Source: Viscum album
Lineage: Eukaryota > Streptophyta > Magnoliopsida > Santalales > Viscaceae
Reading direction: 5' to 3'
Length of the DNA: 64,000 nucleotides
NCBI GenBank assembly: GCA_963277665.1
Contig: OY728166.1
Location: 1,073,870,014 to 1,073,934,013 of the forward strand
Part shown: positions 22,707 to 36,069 of the stretch, piece after piece
How positions within the stretch are numbered: position 1 is the stretch's first letter
How the letters are laid out: the number at the start of each line of letters is the position of its first letter
The notes under the pieces: generated by a model
The model's database searches: none
What the model was told of the DNA's origin: nothing
What the model saw: the letters and a program-made list of their open reading frames with translations, nothing else
Program-made: the position numbers and the translations under genes

Positions 22707-24809
22707 TGTCATGGACCATCCTGGGTACCTTGGGAACCCAATAATAGATATATAACTAACATGATCTGAAAGGCATTCCTGATCTCCATGGGTTGGTTAC
22801 TATCACATGGAATCATACAAAATGAAAGTGGGAAGGATTTTTCAACAAATATCGTGGATGCATAAAAGAAATTCAGTAAAATAGAAAAAACTCTATAGGG
22901 GAAATTGTAGCAGAATTCAAACAGCTATAAACAACCAATATAAGTGTATTAAAGTACAAAAAATGAAGGTAAACAACCCAAGTAACAATAGAAAAAACTC
23001 TTCAGTCCACATATCAATAGTTAGAACAACCTCCAAGTGGTGTTTTTCCCTTTCTCAGACATGGAAGGATAAAATCTATAACAACCTAAAGGAAAAAAGT
23101 TGAGTGTGAGCTAAAATCCTAGTAGTGTACCACTAAGGAATCCATAATAAGATGCCCAAATTTAATTATCCAAGTAAAGAGCATTCAATTTTAAATAAAT
23201 TGGTTTGAAATTTCAAATTAATATTTAAAAATAATCATGATTTGCATTTCAAATTATGGAAACACTTTAATAAAAGTTCTTAATAAACACTTTTATATAA
23301 AACAACTTATATAAATCTGAAGGCATGACAAATAATTTACAAACATTAGAATATATACATTTCAAATACAAACAAGAAACATGGTCATATTCATAAATGG
23401 TATAATCGTTACAGTATATGGGACTCTAAACACTTAAAGTGTCTTGGAAATATTTGTACACACATATCCACTATAACACTGTTCAAGTAGACTTCACCAC
23501 CACCCCATTCGGGATCTGACGTACTATATTTATGTTTTAGTGACATTGTAACATCGTAGAGTGCAGTTTGAATAACTCACTAACTATCTAAATCTTTCAT
23601 GTGCTATAATAAAAAAAATTATAGGGAAATTAATTTTAATACTACTTAAAATAAAATTCATCCCATTATCCATTTATAATATTCAAATTTTCCATTTAGA
23701 AACGAAAACATGTTTTTAACCAAATACATTCATTTTTCAAATTTAAAACCCAAAGGATTCTTTCAAACCCATTTTAATAAATTTTTTATAACACCCATTT
23801 GAAATTAATTTCATCCAATAAATTTCATAATCTAAATTTGATAATTAAATTCAATAATTTAATTTGAAATATTCCTTCCTATTTCATAAATCACCCTAAT
23901 TTAATAGAATTGAGGGTTTTCCCTAATTTCAGGCCAAAATCCAATTTCAAAAATTAAATTCCCATGTTAAATGGAACTATTTTTTTAATAAATCAATTTC
24001 ATAAGAATCAAATACAACACATTCAATTGAATAAAATTTAATAGAATCAATCAATTTAGGGTTAATAAAAATTGGGCATCATGATGGAACCACCTACCTT
24101 GGGATCAAAAGATCCTAAAAAATAAAACTATAAATGGGATTCACCAATAAATAAAATCGAAAATGGGATCAAAGAATCAATACCTAGATCCAATTCTATA
24201 ATATATGTTGTTATGTTATCTTATAAAATGGAGATTTAAGAAACCAATGGACAAAAAGATAGAGATCATGAGAATGAGAAAGGGAATAAGAAACTAATTA
24301 GAAGAAGATATAATTTCATTCACCTTGCTTTTATTCACTTCCAGAATGGTGTAGAGGGGAAAAAAGTACTCTTGATAACTCCAAGGGAAGAAGAAATTTC
24401 ATGGGGGTTGTACCATCCTTTCAGGGACCTAAAAAGGAGGTTTTGGGTGATTAAAATTAATTTTTAGGATAAATAAAAACTTGTATGCATGGTTAGATAT
24501 GCATGGACACATAGTTAAATAAAACTATGTGACCTTACTATGAAATTTTTATTTTATAGGTGCACAATTTCTTCTTGGTGGGTGCACAGGTTTCCAACCA
24601 TGCACCAATCGCGAGAAACCTCAATGACTTATTTTCACAGTTTTCAACAGTAGGGTGCATAGTTTGGGAAAACTGTGCACCAATTGTGCACTATCCTATA
24701 AAATTAAAAAAATTCCAAAATTTCTCATAAAACAACCCCAAACAACACCCAACGAAAACATAAATAAATTGGGGTTCTGGAATACCGAAAAAAGAAGCAT
24801 TATGTTACA
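22707..24809 (-). repeat. Element D 3' LTR (left)
   Basis: Pairs with 42128-44214. Matching blocks are TGTCATGGACC with TTTCACGAACC at one end, GATTTTTCAACAAA in the middle and TATGTTACA at the other. By eye it is more diverged than the C pair and less than the A pair. Confidence 0.85.
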
Positions 24810-24820
24810 ACCTCCCCACC
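24810..24820 (-). other. Element D polypurine tract
   Basis: Minus strand GGTGGGGAGGT directly precedes the 3' LTR (TGTAACATAA), as expected for the plus-strand primer. Confidence 0.7.
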
Positions 24821-24829
24821 ATAGAAACT

Positions 24830-25131
24830 TTTTCCCCCATAAAGCCTACTAAGAAGTTTCCACGCCAAAAAGATGGGTTCATTTCTCCCTAATTTGTGAC
24901 TCACTCTCCCATGTGTCATGTGAATTAATACATGGATTACATAACACTCGACCTAATGGTATCTTCCTCCCATGAAGTACCTTGGTTTCAGAATCAATTA
25001 TCCCGACTGTCCGTTCAACCACAGATAAATCACGTTCAACCTCAGGATCTCTCCAACTCAAAACATGTTATGGATGAGAATGAAACTTTAATAGATGAAA
25101 TACATGGAACACGATATGTATCGACATCAAC
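24830..25131 (-). pseudogene. Element D integrase C-terminus with chromodomain-like tail (separated part)
   Basis: Reads FHVFHLLKFHSHP, HVLSWRDPEVERDLSV, GIIDSETKVLHGRKIPLGRVL and then DTWESESQIREK. This matches the family sequence V-L-R-N-K-IPLVKVLW...ATWE at the end of Tekay integrases. The front part lies at 37611-37750; element C is inserted between them within the G-L-P-P...H-D-V-F-H-V segment. One stretch of 60 codons is open. Confidence 0.8.
25127..25131. other. Target-site duplication of element C, left copy
   Basis: TCAAC, identical to 37606-37610 on the other side of element C. Confidence 0.92.
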
Positions 25132-26753
25132 TATAACACCTTGACCCTAGTTACCTAGAGTCGGTGCATTATTACATAACATTGGCATGACCACAAAAGA
25201 TCAAGTCTCGAAAGACCGATTAGTTTATTAGGCTTGTAAATACTAGATACATTCATAAGTTTTTCATTACATTATAAAATGAGAAACTAAAACAACATAG
25301 TATCCATAGTTCACACTCAAATCCCTTAGAATTTCCCTATAGGTCAGTCATAATATACTTCTTCTCATCCTTGGAAAAATAGAAAATAGGAAGGGGTGAG
25401 CTCAGATGCTCAGTAAGGATAACAATATAGCGAAAACATTTATAAATAATCATAAAAATTTAAGGTAATGTAAGACTAAAAAAAGCCTATTAAACTTGAA
25501 CTTCAGCATAATATGGAAAATATAAAATCAAATAATGATATTTACTTATTCATATGGATATTCTAATAGTTGAATAATCACATGCAATATCAATAGCCAC
25601 TTTCATAATGATGGAATGCATAATTCCAGACTTCATAACCACATAGTCAAGGTCTTGTGCCAAGAATACCAATAAGATTTTGTCAAGGCCTTATGCCAAG
25701 ACACTATTTTGTCTCATGAGACCTACTAATGAATCGTGGAGCTATAACAGGCTCCACCCATCACATACTAAGTCCAATGAATTCCTCATATGAAAAGGTT
25801 TAAACATAACATAAACATTCATATTAAAACTAGAATAGGAAATGTAAATACTTTATCCAGAAACCATGAATAGTGTGAAAATGAAACATACACATTCAAA
25901 CATATCATAAAACCTTCAATACAATATGGAAGTTTTGTATCATAATAAATAAACATCTAATAAGCATAAAATCCATCAAAGGATGTTGACATAGATGAAA
26001 TCAATACTTTTTTTAGAGAAATATCTCTTTCTATTTTGAAATCATTTAAAACACATATAATTATAAAAGAAAACAATTATTTTGAGAATATTCTTTATAA
26101 TCTTGTAAGTGAAGATTCGACGATGTTATAATGGCAGAAAATATCTGCACCCGCCATATAAGTTAAAAAACATTCTTACCTTAATTTTGTCGAAAATGTC
26201 ATAAGGTACCTTTGTTTGGAAAATGATGGAAAGATTCCTTTCAAACCATTTTATAAAAATTAAAACAAGGGTATAAATGAATATAATCCATAGTATAGTA
26301 AATAGTAAAAATGTTTTGGAATACATTCTTAAGAAACATGGATGTGGATGATAAAGATGTCCCAATAGATACTTACGTAAAAACAACCTCAGATATTAAA
26401 GAGATTGTGAAATGAACCCTTACCTTGTACTTTTACTTGGTCGATGGTATGTTAACCTTATGTATAATTGTTAAATAATTGTTATTTAATTATACAAGAA
26501 CCATATAAGTAAATACTATATCATATATGATCATCTAATATTACTTTGTTAATAATATTTTGGTATTATCATCGTTTTGGGTGTTAACTGATTCATTTTC
26601 CTTTATATGATTTGATACGTAAGTAATGTTTGTTATGGATAGGTTGTATCTTATTCATATTCATAATGATATTAAGTATTTGAACATTATTTTTAATCAT
26701 TAAATGAAAATTAGTCTTGAATAGATATGATGGGGAATGAATCTCATCACGTT

Positions 26754-26977
26754 CGTGGAGACGGTAATCCATACGTACGCACGAGCGAAAATATCATTAT
26801 TTTGATATTAAAATATTATATAATTAAATGTAATATAATATATAAATAAAAATTATCATGTTATATTTATTATTTACATCATTTATACTCATTATTATAC
26901 CCATCCAAATGATTAAGTATTTGAATAACAAACTACTCCACGATGTGGACACGGTAATCTGTACGTACACACGTATG
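26754..26977. promoter_or_regulatory. Two-fold CGTACGTACG motif (element C, left LTR)
   Basis: GGAGACGGTAATCC, TACGTACGCACGAGCG at 26754-26787 and a diverged copy at 26942-26977, starting 188 bp later. It is rich in CpG although the surrounding DNA is CpG-poor. Confidence 0.6.
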
Positions 26978-27315
26978 ATGACTTTGTCATTTATAGGATG
27001 GATATAATAGTGAATATGGTTGTAAATTTTTTAGAATAACATAATTGTATATATAATATAATGGAGTTATTATTTTATAATGGAAACAATAAATAAAGAG
27101 GAAGTGGAAGAAGAAAAGAACTTGAAAGAGGTGATGAAATATTTACCTCTTCTTCGGGTTCTTCCTTTTGATTTGATCAAAAGGGATCCATAGGTTGGCT
27201 TTATAACTAAAGTAAGGTCTCTAAGATTTAGGGAGGAAATTTGGAAGGATATTTAGGCAGGTTTTGGCTGATCCAAATGGCTTGAAGGTGTAAATTTGAG
27301 AGAAGGGGAAGTGCC

Positions 27316-27325
27316 CTTTTATAAG
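27316..27325 (-). promoter_or_regulatory. TATA box, element C left LTR
   Basis: CTTATAAAAG on the minus strand, just upstream of GGGCACTTCCCC; conserved in the right LTR. Placed to drive element C transcription. Confidence 0.55.
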
Positions 27326-28868
27326 AGAGGTGAGTGTCACTTTAGGAAAAACTTGAAATATTATTTTATAATAAAATCATTTTCGGTTTCTAATGGCTCT
27401 AAAATAAATTATTTAAAGGATAATGTGGTTATGGGTCTAAAACCTCTCAACAAATAGGTTTTATACTGGTTTAGGTCATCATATTAATCTTATCTTTTAG
27501 ATTTAACTCTTTAGTTAAATAGTTTGACATTTACCATGTCTCTTTGTATTTTTATATTATAGGGTTAATAAAATTACTATAAACTTACAAGAGAATCCAA
27601 AGTGGTTAATTAATGACATATATTATATTATTTAATACCTTTGGATGAACCTTAGATTTTTAGAAATAGAATACCAATTAATAATATAATATTTATTTTA
27701 AAAACTCTTTTATGTCAATTTTGATACTATTTGGTATTCTGTTTTTCTCAAATTCATAACAGCATTATTACTTCAAAAAAAAAATACATTTAATCAACCC
27801 TAAAATGTCATATTAACCTATAAAATTATTTTAATTCATTAAAAGTCTCAAATTAGATTTATTTGGATATTTATAATATTAATTATTTTAATCTTTCATT
27901 AATATGGTAATTACTACATTATCATTGTGTCATAAATAAATTTGAGTATTTAATATCTAAAAATTATTAATAAAATAAAATTATGTAGGAAATATTTTTA
28001 TCTTTCTAATGAATATTTATAGTCGAATTTATCTTATGTATACCCTATATTAAAAATATTTTAGTTATTAAACATTGATTTTAACTCTTTAAAATGTTCT
28101 TTAAATAAAATAATAATAAATGTCCTAATCTAATCCAAGTGGACCTAAAGGATAATATTTTATTCCAAATGTTTTTTTGGTCTAATTAAACTTAACCAAT
28201 AGAATTAGGACATGCGTTAGGATAATTATGATATCATTTTCACCCTTAATTAACCTATTTACTTTTAACCGTGGTAAATAAAAGTAAAAAGTTACTATTA
28301 AATAAAAATTATTTTCATCTTATTGAACCAAATTTTACTTACTGATATTAAAAGCTTCTGTAGGATTTTTCAAATTCAACTCACAAAAGTGGTAAAATAA
28401 AGTTTTATACCAATTTGCTAATGCTCCTAGGAGGTGGGCAAAAGATGGTAAATAGTTCGATAAAATTTTATATATCTAAACTTATTATAAAATGATTCCA
28501 ATGAATTACGTTAAAATATATATGTATTATATATATTTTTTTACATAAAATAAATTAAAATAAAATAACTAATTGTTTATGTAAAATATCATTTTTAACC
28601 AATAAAGCATTGTTTTTTCACTATTCATCAAAAATTGAAAGATTTCAGAAAAATACCAAAAAATATTGCTATTTTAATTTTGATATTCTTTATCCAAAAG
28701 AGAAGTCCATTTTAAAATATAAAATTTATAAAATTTAAAAAACTGGGTATTACTATTCATAATGGCTAGTTGGATTGGTTGGAGTGTGTTAGAATCTTGA
28801 AGTTGCGTACAAGGAAAGCTGTTGCATTATTCAAAGGGAAACTTAATATGGAAGCTTTAGGTGTTACA

Positions 28869-28882
28869 TTCTTCCCTCCTTC
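28869..28882 (-). other. Element C polypurine tract
   Basis: Minus strand GAAGGAGGGAAGAA directly precedes TGTAACACC of the 3' LTR. Confidence 0.85.
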
Positions 28883-28889
28883 AAATAAT

Positions 28890-29960
28890 TCCATCCTCGA
28901 AATTTCTATAATACTACCACACAAAAAGATTCGGGTGGTTCTTCATCATAAGTTCCTCTAGTTCCCACGTTGCCTCTTATATCTTATGGTTTCTCCATAG
29001 AACTTTTACTAGACGAGTCGTCCAGTTTCACAACACTTGTTCTCTTGTATCAAGAATTTTGACAGGATCTTCACAATAAGATAGATCAGGTTCCATTTCA
29101 ATTTCCCTATAGGTGAGTACATGCATTGGGTTAGGCATGTATTTTATCAATAGTGATACGTGGAACACATCGTGAAATTTGGAGAGACTTGGCGGCATTG
29201 CCAAACAGTAAGCTATAGCCCCAGTTTGTTCTAGAATTTCGAAAGGTCCGATGTACCTGGGACTCAATTTACCCTTCTTAACGAATCGTATAACTCCCTT
29301 TCATGGAGATAACTTCAAGAAAACATGATATCCTACATGAAATTCCAGATCATTCCTTTTGTTATCGACATAGCTATTCTTCCTACTTTGCGCTTCTTTG
29401 ATGTGGGTTTGGATAACCTGGACCTTTTCCATAATTTTCTCAACATGTTCTAAGCCTATGAGTTTTCTTTCACCAACATCATCCCATCAAGTTGGTGTGT
29501 GAAATCTCTTTCCATATAACACTTCATATGGTGCAATATAAATACTTGAATGGAAGCTATTGTTATAGGAAAATTATACCAGAGGTAAATATTGATCCCA
29601 CATACTTTGAAAGTCAACTGACTAAGATCTTAACATGTCTTCTAAGGTTTTAATAGTCCATTCTAACTGTCCATCAGTTTGAGGATGGTAGGCAGTGCTC
29701 AAATAAAGTTCAGTATCCAGGGCTTTCTGAAGACATTTCCAAAATCTTGATGTAAAATGGGGATCTCGATCAGAAATATTTGATAAGGGTACTCCATGAA
29801 GTCTTACAACTTCATTAATATATAGGCTTGGTAGAAGTTCAAGTGGAAAATCTTCTCTTATATCATGAAAATGTGCTGACTTGATAAGACGATCAAAAAT
29901 GACCCATATTGCATCATTTTTTCTAGGTGTCTTTGGTAGCCCCATGACAAAGTCCATCGT
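28890..29960 (-). pseudogene. Element C integrase core and chromodomain-like tail, broken
   Basis: The core (29622-29957) has MDFVMGLPKTPRKNDAIWV, aspartate in ISDRDPHFTSRFW and glutamate position W in DGQLEWTIKTLED, where the family has S-E-R; the third catalytic residue is kept as E. The C-terminal part (29028-29267) reads MSPRYIGPFEILEQTG, HDVFHVSLL and LSYCEDPVKILDTRE. The tail (28910-29030) reads RLVKVLWRNHKI and EATWELEELM, the chromodomain-like end of Tekay elements. Stops and frame changes lie between these parts. It would have inserted the cDNA, perhaps guided to heterochromatin as known for chromoviruses. Confidence 0.87.
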
Positions 29961-31010
29961 AATATTATCTCATTTCCACTCATGTATGGGAAGAGGTTTC
30001 ATGACTCCTCTAGTCTGTTTCCTTCTAGCTTTCACTTGTTGACAAACCATACATCGTGACACAAAATCAGCAATCTCCCTCTTCATGTTGTCCCTCCAAA
30101 AATGTTCCTTCAAATATCTATACATCTTAGTGTACCAGGGTGTATAGGGAAATTGAAGCTATGAGCATCATCCTACAATTCCATTTCAGATAAGGTATGT
30201 AAGGAACATAAAGTCTCTTTCCAAATTTCGAAATTCCATCTTCATATATTAAGTCACTCAATCTCCCATTGTTTTCAGCTTTAATTTTCTTTTGAAACTC
30301 CTCATCATCAGCCAGAGAACTTTTTATACTTTCCAGTAAAGATGGTTTGGAAACCATTAGAAATAGTATTAATGTTTCACCTTCCATGATTATTCCCATA
30401 TACAGTTTTACTAGATCCATGAAAATAAGATCCCTTTCAACTCTCATCTTGTTCAAAACTCCATGATACTTTCTGCTCAACGCCTCTGCCACATTATTTT
30501 CCTTCCTCGGGTGGTAGTGTATTGTGCAATCATCATCCTTGAGTAGTTCAAGACATCTCATTTTCCTCATGTTGAGTTCTTTTTGTGAGAAAATATACTT
30601 CAAACTCTTGTGATCAGTATAAATCTCACATTTTTCACCCTAGAGATAGTGTCTCCATATTTTCAGAGCAAAGATTACAGCTGCTAACTCATGATTGAGA
30701 ATAGGACAGTTTTTCTCATGAATTTTTACCTATCATGATGCATAAGAAATTACTCTATCATTCTTCATAAGGACACAACCAAGTCCTTTCTTTGATGCAT
30801 TACTACAAATAACAAACCCATCATTCCCTGATGGTAGAGTCAATATGGTATCATTGAATAATATTCTCTTCAGTTCTTCAAAAAATTCTTCACACTCTTT
30901 TTTCCAACCAAATTTTACCCCTTTACGTGTGAAATTGGTTAATGGGTTATCCCATCGGTTAAAATTCTAGACAAAATTCCGATAATAACCTGCTAAACCA
31001 ATAAAACTGC
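29961..31010 (-). pseudogene. Element C RNase H and integrase zinc-finger region, broken
   Basis: RNase H begins near 30850 with DGFVICSNASKKGLGCVLM and continues through [35 protein letters not shown], and [17 protein letters not shown]. This is the gypsy RNase H order, with the D-A-S site changed to N-A-S. The ORF 30127-30603 then runs on into the linker before the zinc finger. The HHCC finger of the integrase is badly decayed. Confidence 0.83.
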
Positions 31011-31745
31011 ATACTTTAGTTATACTCGTCAGTGCTAGCCATTCGTGGATTGCCTTGTTCTTTGAAGGATCAACATATATTCCATCCTTAGAGACAATAT
31101 GGACAAGAAAAGAAATCTCTTGATGCCAGAATTCACAATTTCTAAACTTACCATATAATTAATTTCTTCTGAGGGTTTTCCGAATGGTTCACAAGTGATT
31201 TTCATGATCATAATAGAATTTGGAGTATACCAGGATATCATCAATAAATAAAACTAAAAATTCATCAAGATATTCCTTGAAAACTATGTTTATTAGATCC
31301 ATGAAAAAAGAGTGCATTAGTCAACCCAAAAGGCATTACTGTAAACTCGTAATGCTCGTACCTAGTATGAAATACTGTTTTCGGAATGTCTTCCTTCTTC
31401 ACAAAAAACTGATGATATCCAAATCGAAGGTCAATCTTTGAAAAATATTGTGCTCTATGAAGTTGGTCGAATAAATCATCAATGTGAGGTAGGGGATACT
31501 GGTTCTTTATTGTTATAGCATTGCTTCTCTTGTAGTCAATGCACAACCTCATAGATTCTTCTCTCTTCTTAACAAAAAGAACAAGGGCTCCCCATGGAGA
31601 AAAACTAGGGTGAATAAATTCCTTATTACTCAATTTCTCTAGTGGTTTCTTTAGTTCCACTAATTCCATAGTGGCCATTCAATAAACGGTCTTCGGTATG
31701 GGCCTTGAACTAGGAATTAAATCAATGGAAAACTCAATTTCTCAT
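31011..31745 (-). pseudogene. Element C reverse transcriptase, broken
   Basis: The front half (31265-31678) is open and shows [62 protein letters not shown] and [10 protein letters not shown] frameshift follows within FGLTNA..F.D. In the next frame [13 protein letters not shown] carries the intact I-D-D catalytic pair, then [10 protein letters not shown] and a [10 protein letters not shown] thumb region. It is in frame with the protease upstream (one stop between). Confidence 0.87.
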
Positions 31746-32300
31746 TCTGGAGGATGTCCAGGTAAATCTTCTGGAAACACATCAACATATTCGTACACAA
31801 TAAGTACGTCCTCTATTTGAAAATTCCTTTCCTTACCCATAGTTTTTTCGTTCTCTTCCTCCCCAATAATATAATTTTGTTGAGATGCTAGGGGTGGATC
31901 TAGATAAGAATTAGGTGGTAGTGTTTCTTCTATAAAGATAAGGTACTCCTTATCATCATTGAGAATTGTAACATCCTTATTCTTACAAAAAAATTCATCA
32001 TAGTCCAAAAGAAAATCCATATCAAGGATTATATCAAATTCAATCATGGGTATGATGATGAGATCAGTAGATAAAGTACATTTATATGTCCTAATGGGAA
32101 TTGATTCACAAAACTTTGTTGTAATGATACTTCCCATAGGAGTTTTGACTGAAAACTCCCTTGTTAAGTTAAATTGAAAATATCTAATTTTATTAGAAAA
32201 CTGGAAAGATATGAAACAATGTGATGATCCAGAGTCAAATAAATCATTTTATAAACTTTAGGAAACCATTAAATTACCTACCACCACATCTTTCGAAGCT
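31742..32300 (-). pseudogene. Element C aspartic protease, broken
   Basis: LFDSGSSHCFISFQFSNKI at about 32190-32250 has the intact D-S-G active site. It continues as EFSVKTPMGSIITTKFC and IIPMIEFDIILDMDFLLDYD, the standard protease-to-RT linker. VFPEDLPGHPPE, the start of the RT region, ends at a stop at 31742. Confidence 0.83.
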
Positions 32301-33370
32301 TCAAACTCAACAGTAGTGATAAAATAATATTGGCCTTGATCCCTTGGCCTTTTGAGGTAATTTTCCATGGATCTTAGGAAATTAATTTTTATAATGACCC
32401 TTTCTCTACAGTTGTATCATTCAACATTGATAGCCTCTTTGTCCCCCTTGAAATCACTAGTTTGGTGGCCTTTTTCACCACACATATAACAGACTCCCAT
32501 TCACTTCAGGAAAGTACTGGGGTGTTTCTTCCCATATTTTCTGAAGGATGGGTATTCAAATTTTCCTTTCTTCCCCTTATTTCCATTTCCAGAGTGTTCA
32601 ATAGACCTCTTCTTCTCCAACTTTTCTTTAAAGTCACAAGACTTAGAGAATTCTTTTTCTATCTTGATAGCACATGGGGCAATATCTTCATACGAAGAGA
32701 AGGATTTTGAGACTAATGATAAATCTAGAAATGGTTTTAACCCATCAAAGAAATGACCATTATTACTTATTGGGTTACATATATAATATACATCATGCCT
32801 TTCTATCCTTGTAAAGTTATTCTGATACTTTGCGACATTCTCATCCTGCTTCTTCCTCAGACTTAGAAATTTCCTTTCCATATCCGCTCGATGATCATGA
32901 GGAAAGTATTTTTCTAAGAAAATCTCTTTAAACTCCCTACATTACATATTTTATACTTCATCATCTTCCATTAGATTTTGAATCAATGACCACCATTGAT
33001 ATTCATCTCCCGTGAGGTGATAAACTGTCATGACAACTTTTTCCCTTTCGCTACTCCCCAAAGCATGAAATATTTTTTCTCAAAGGAATATATCTATTGC
33101 TCAAGAAACTAATGGATTTTTACTCCCATTTAATTTTGGTGGTTGTTACCTCATGAAGTGGTCCAACATTTATCCTCTACATTGTGGATCAGGGTGCTCT
33201 ATACGGATAAGGTTATTATTCATAACCTGAGTGAGTTGTCCCAGTATGGTGATAAGATGATCAGCACCAGTTGCTTCACCAGCTCCCCTTCAATTATCTT
33301 AAGTAGGAGGTAAATATCTACATGGATTATATGCATTGATATAGTTTCCATTCCATCCCCTAGGCACTAT
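32301..33370 (-). pseudogene. Element C gag, broken
   Basis: The predicted start codon at 33368-33370 is ATA instead of ATG; the following VPRGWNGNYINAYNPCR matches element A. Downstream are MTVYHLTGDEYQWWSLI, FLEKYFPHDHRADMERKFL and LRKKQDENVAKYQNNFTRI, the core of the gag domain. The knuckles are FRKYGKKHP and CYMCGEKGHQTSDF; the final cysteine of the second is now phenylalanine. Stops break it upstream of 32881. Confidence 0.83.
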
Positions 33371-33857
33371 TTCAAAATAATGGCATACACTAGATTAGTT
33401 TAGGAATCACAATACATAATTCCTAACTTGTAAAATAGTTACCATAAATTGAAAAGTTTATGGATATAATCCATAATAATAAAAATGTTTTCCTTGAGGA
33501 ATTATATACTTATAAACCCTTCATAATGGTTTGTAAAGAAAATGAGAATTATCCTAAGCATATCCCGCGGGAGTATCGTAACCAAGAGTGCAGCAAGTCC
33601 CGTTTTTGTGGACCAGTTCCTATTCAAGTATAGCTCTAAGTGGTGTCTTTGGGTTTTACCCCTTAGTACATCTGTACCAAACCCTTATCTACCTACTTGT
33701 ATCTCGACAGGGATGTATTTCTTGGAAAACTCACAAAATCTATATAATACAAAAGTCCTATGAAGTTCTTCTATATTAATCATCAATGTCTATCTTAGGG
33801 TAATGCTCTTTAATCAGAGTTTCTATAAATCTACCTTCCAAGGTTTGTACTAAAATT
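33371..33857 (-). other. Element C 5' leader
   Basis: Noncoding stretch between PBS and gag. It contains a block (33559-33725) that matches the leader of element B and, in part, element F, including CTCTTGGTTACGATACTCC read on the minus strand. Confidence 0.7.
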
Positions 33858-33869
33858 CCTATGGTACCA
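33858..33869 (-). other. Element C primer-binding site
   Basis: Minus strand TGGTACCATAGG, two changes from TGGTATCAGAGG, two bases after the LTR end. Confidence 0.75.
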
Positions 33870-35497
33870 ACTGTAATACCCCGACCCTATTTACCCAAAG
33901 TTGGTGCATTATTACATAACATTGGCATGATCACAAAAGATCAAGTCTCAAAAGACCGATTAGTTTAGTAGCCTTGGAAATACTAGATACATTCCTAAGT
34001 TTTACATTATATTATAAAATGAAAAACTAAAACAACATAGTCTCCATAGGCCACACTCATATCCATTAGACTATCCCTATAGGTCATTCATAATATACTT
34101 CTTCGTATCCTAGGAAAAATAAAACATATAAAGGGGTGACCTCAGATGCTCAGTAAGGATAACAATATAGCCAAAACTTTTATAAATGAACAAAAACATT
34201 TAAAGAAATGTAAGACTAAAACAAAAAGCTTTTTAAACTTGAAATTCAGCATAATATGGAAAAGATAAAATCAAATAATTCCATTTACTTATTCCCATGT
34301 ATATTTTACTAGTCGAATAATCACATGAAATATCAATATCCACTTTCATAATGATGGAATGAGTAATTCTAGACTTCATAACCACATATTCATGGCCTTG
34401 ATCCAAGACTACAAATACGATTTTATAAAGGCCTTATGCCAAGACAATAGTTTGTCTCATGATACCTACCTATGAATCAAGAAGATATATAGGGCTCCAC
34501 CCATCACTTACTAAGTCCAATGCATTCCTCATATGAAAAGGTTTAAACATAACATAAACATTCATATTAAAACTAGCATAAGAAATGTCAATACTTTATC
34601 CATAAACCATTAATAGTGTAAAAATAACACATCAATAGTCAAACAAATCAAAAAACCTTCAATACAATATGGACGTTTTGTATCATAATAAATCCACTTC
34701 AAAAAAGCTTAAAATCCATCAAAGGATATTGACATAGATGAAATCAAAACTTTTTTTAGAGAAAATATCTATTTCTATTTTGAAATCATCTAAAAGTCAT
34801 ATAATTATAAAAGAAAACATTTATTTTGAAAATATTGTTTTAATATTTTAAGGGAATATTTAACGATTTTATAACGATGGAAAATATCCGCACCTGCCAT
34901 ATAAGTTAAAAAAACATTCTTACCTTAATTTTGTCGAAAAGGTCATAAGGTACCTTTGTTTGGAAAATGACCAGAATATTCCTTTCAAACCATTTTATAA
35001 AAATTCAAACAAGGGTACAAATTAATTTAACCCATAGCCTAGTAAATAGTCATGTATTTTTGTAATATATTATTAAGAAACATGGATGTGGATGATAAAG
35101 AGGTCTCAGTATATACTTGCATAAAAACAACCTCAGATAATAAAGAGATTGTGGAATTAACCCTTATATTGTACTTTTCCTTGGTCGAGGGTACATTAAC
35201 TTCATGTATAATAGGTAAATAATTGTTATTAAATTATACAAGAATCATATATGTAAATATGATATCATATATGGTCTTCTAATATTACTTTGTTAATAAT
35301 ATTTTGGTGTTATCAACGTTTTGGGTGTTAACTGATTTGTTTTCCTTTATATGATTTGTTACGTAAGTAATGTTTGTTATGAATAGGATGTATCTCATTC
35401 ATATTCATAATTATATTTAGTCATTAAACATTATTTTTAATAATCAAATGAAAATTAGTCTTGAATGGATATGATGGGGAATGAATCTCATCGCGTT

Positions 35498-35721
35498 CGT
35501 GGAGATGGTAATCCGTACGTACGCACGAGCGAAAATATCATTCTTTTGATATTAAAATAATATATAATTGGTTTTTATATAATATATAAAGAATAATTAT
35601 CATGTTATATTCATTATTTACATAATTTATACTCATTATTATACCCATTCAGAAGATGAAGTACTTGAATAACAAACTACACCACGACGTGGAGACGGTA
35701 ATCCGTACGTACACACGTATG
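35498..35721. promoter_or_regulatory. Two-fold CGTACGTACG motif (element C, right LTR)
   Basis: Copies at 35498-35531 and 35686-35721, again 188 bp apart, with ATCCGTACGTACGCACGAGC in the first. CpG sites are better kept here than in the left LTR. Confidence 0.6.
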
Positions 35722-36059
35722 GTGACTTTTTCATTTATAGGATGGATAGAACAATGAATATGGTTGTACCATTTTTATAATAAAATAATAGTATATAGAA
35801 GATGATGGATTTATTATTTTAGAATGTAAACAATAAATAAAGAATAAGTGGAAGAAGAACAGAACTTCAAGAGGTGATGAAATATTTACCTCTTCTTTGC
35901 GTTATTCCTTTTGATTTGATCAAAATGGCTCCTTAATTTGGCTTTTTGACTAAATTAAAGCCTCTAAGATGAAGGTAGGAATGTTTCGAGGATATTTGGT
36001 CAGGGGTTGGCTGAGCCAAATGGCTCTGAAGGTGTGAATTTGAGATATGGGGAAGTGCC

Positions 36060-36069
36060 CTTTTATAAG
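36060..36069 (-). promoter_or_regulatory. TATA box, element C right LTR
   Basis: CTTATAAAAG on the minus strand in the 5' LTR, the copy that would start the genomic transcript. Confidence 0.55.

Larger units (their letters stand above)
25132..28868 (-). repeat. Element C 3' LTR (left)
   Basis: Runs from TATAACACC (TGTAATACC in the right copy) to GGTGTTACA. It carries a TATA box near 27316 and two copies of the CGTACGTACG motif. Confidence 0.92.

Noticed and set aside
24655..24852. 65-codon plus-strand frame
   Set aside because: It spans the element D LTR end and PPT and is not conserved in the other LTR.
33542..33779. Two plus-strand frames of 73 and 63 codons
   Set aside because: They are antisense to the conserved leader of element C; conservation there is explained by the leader.
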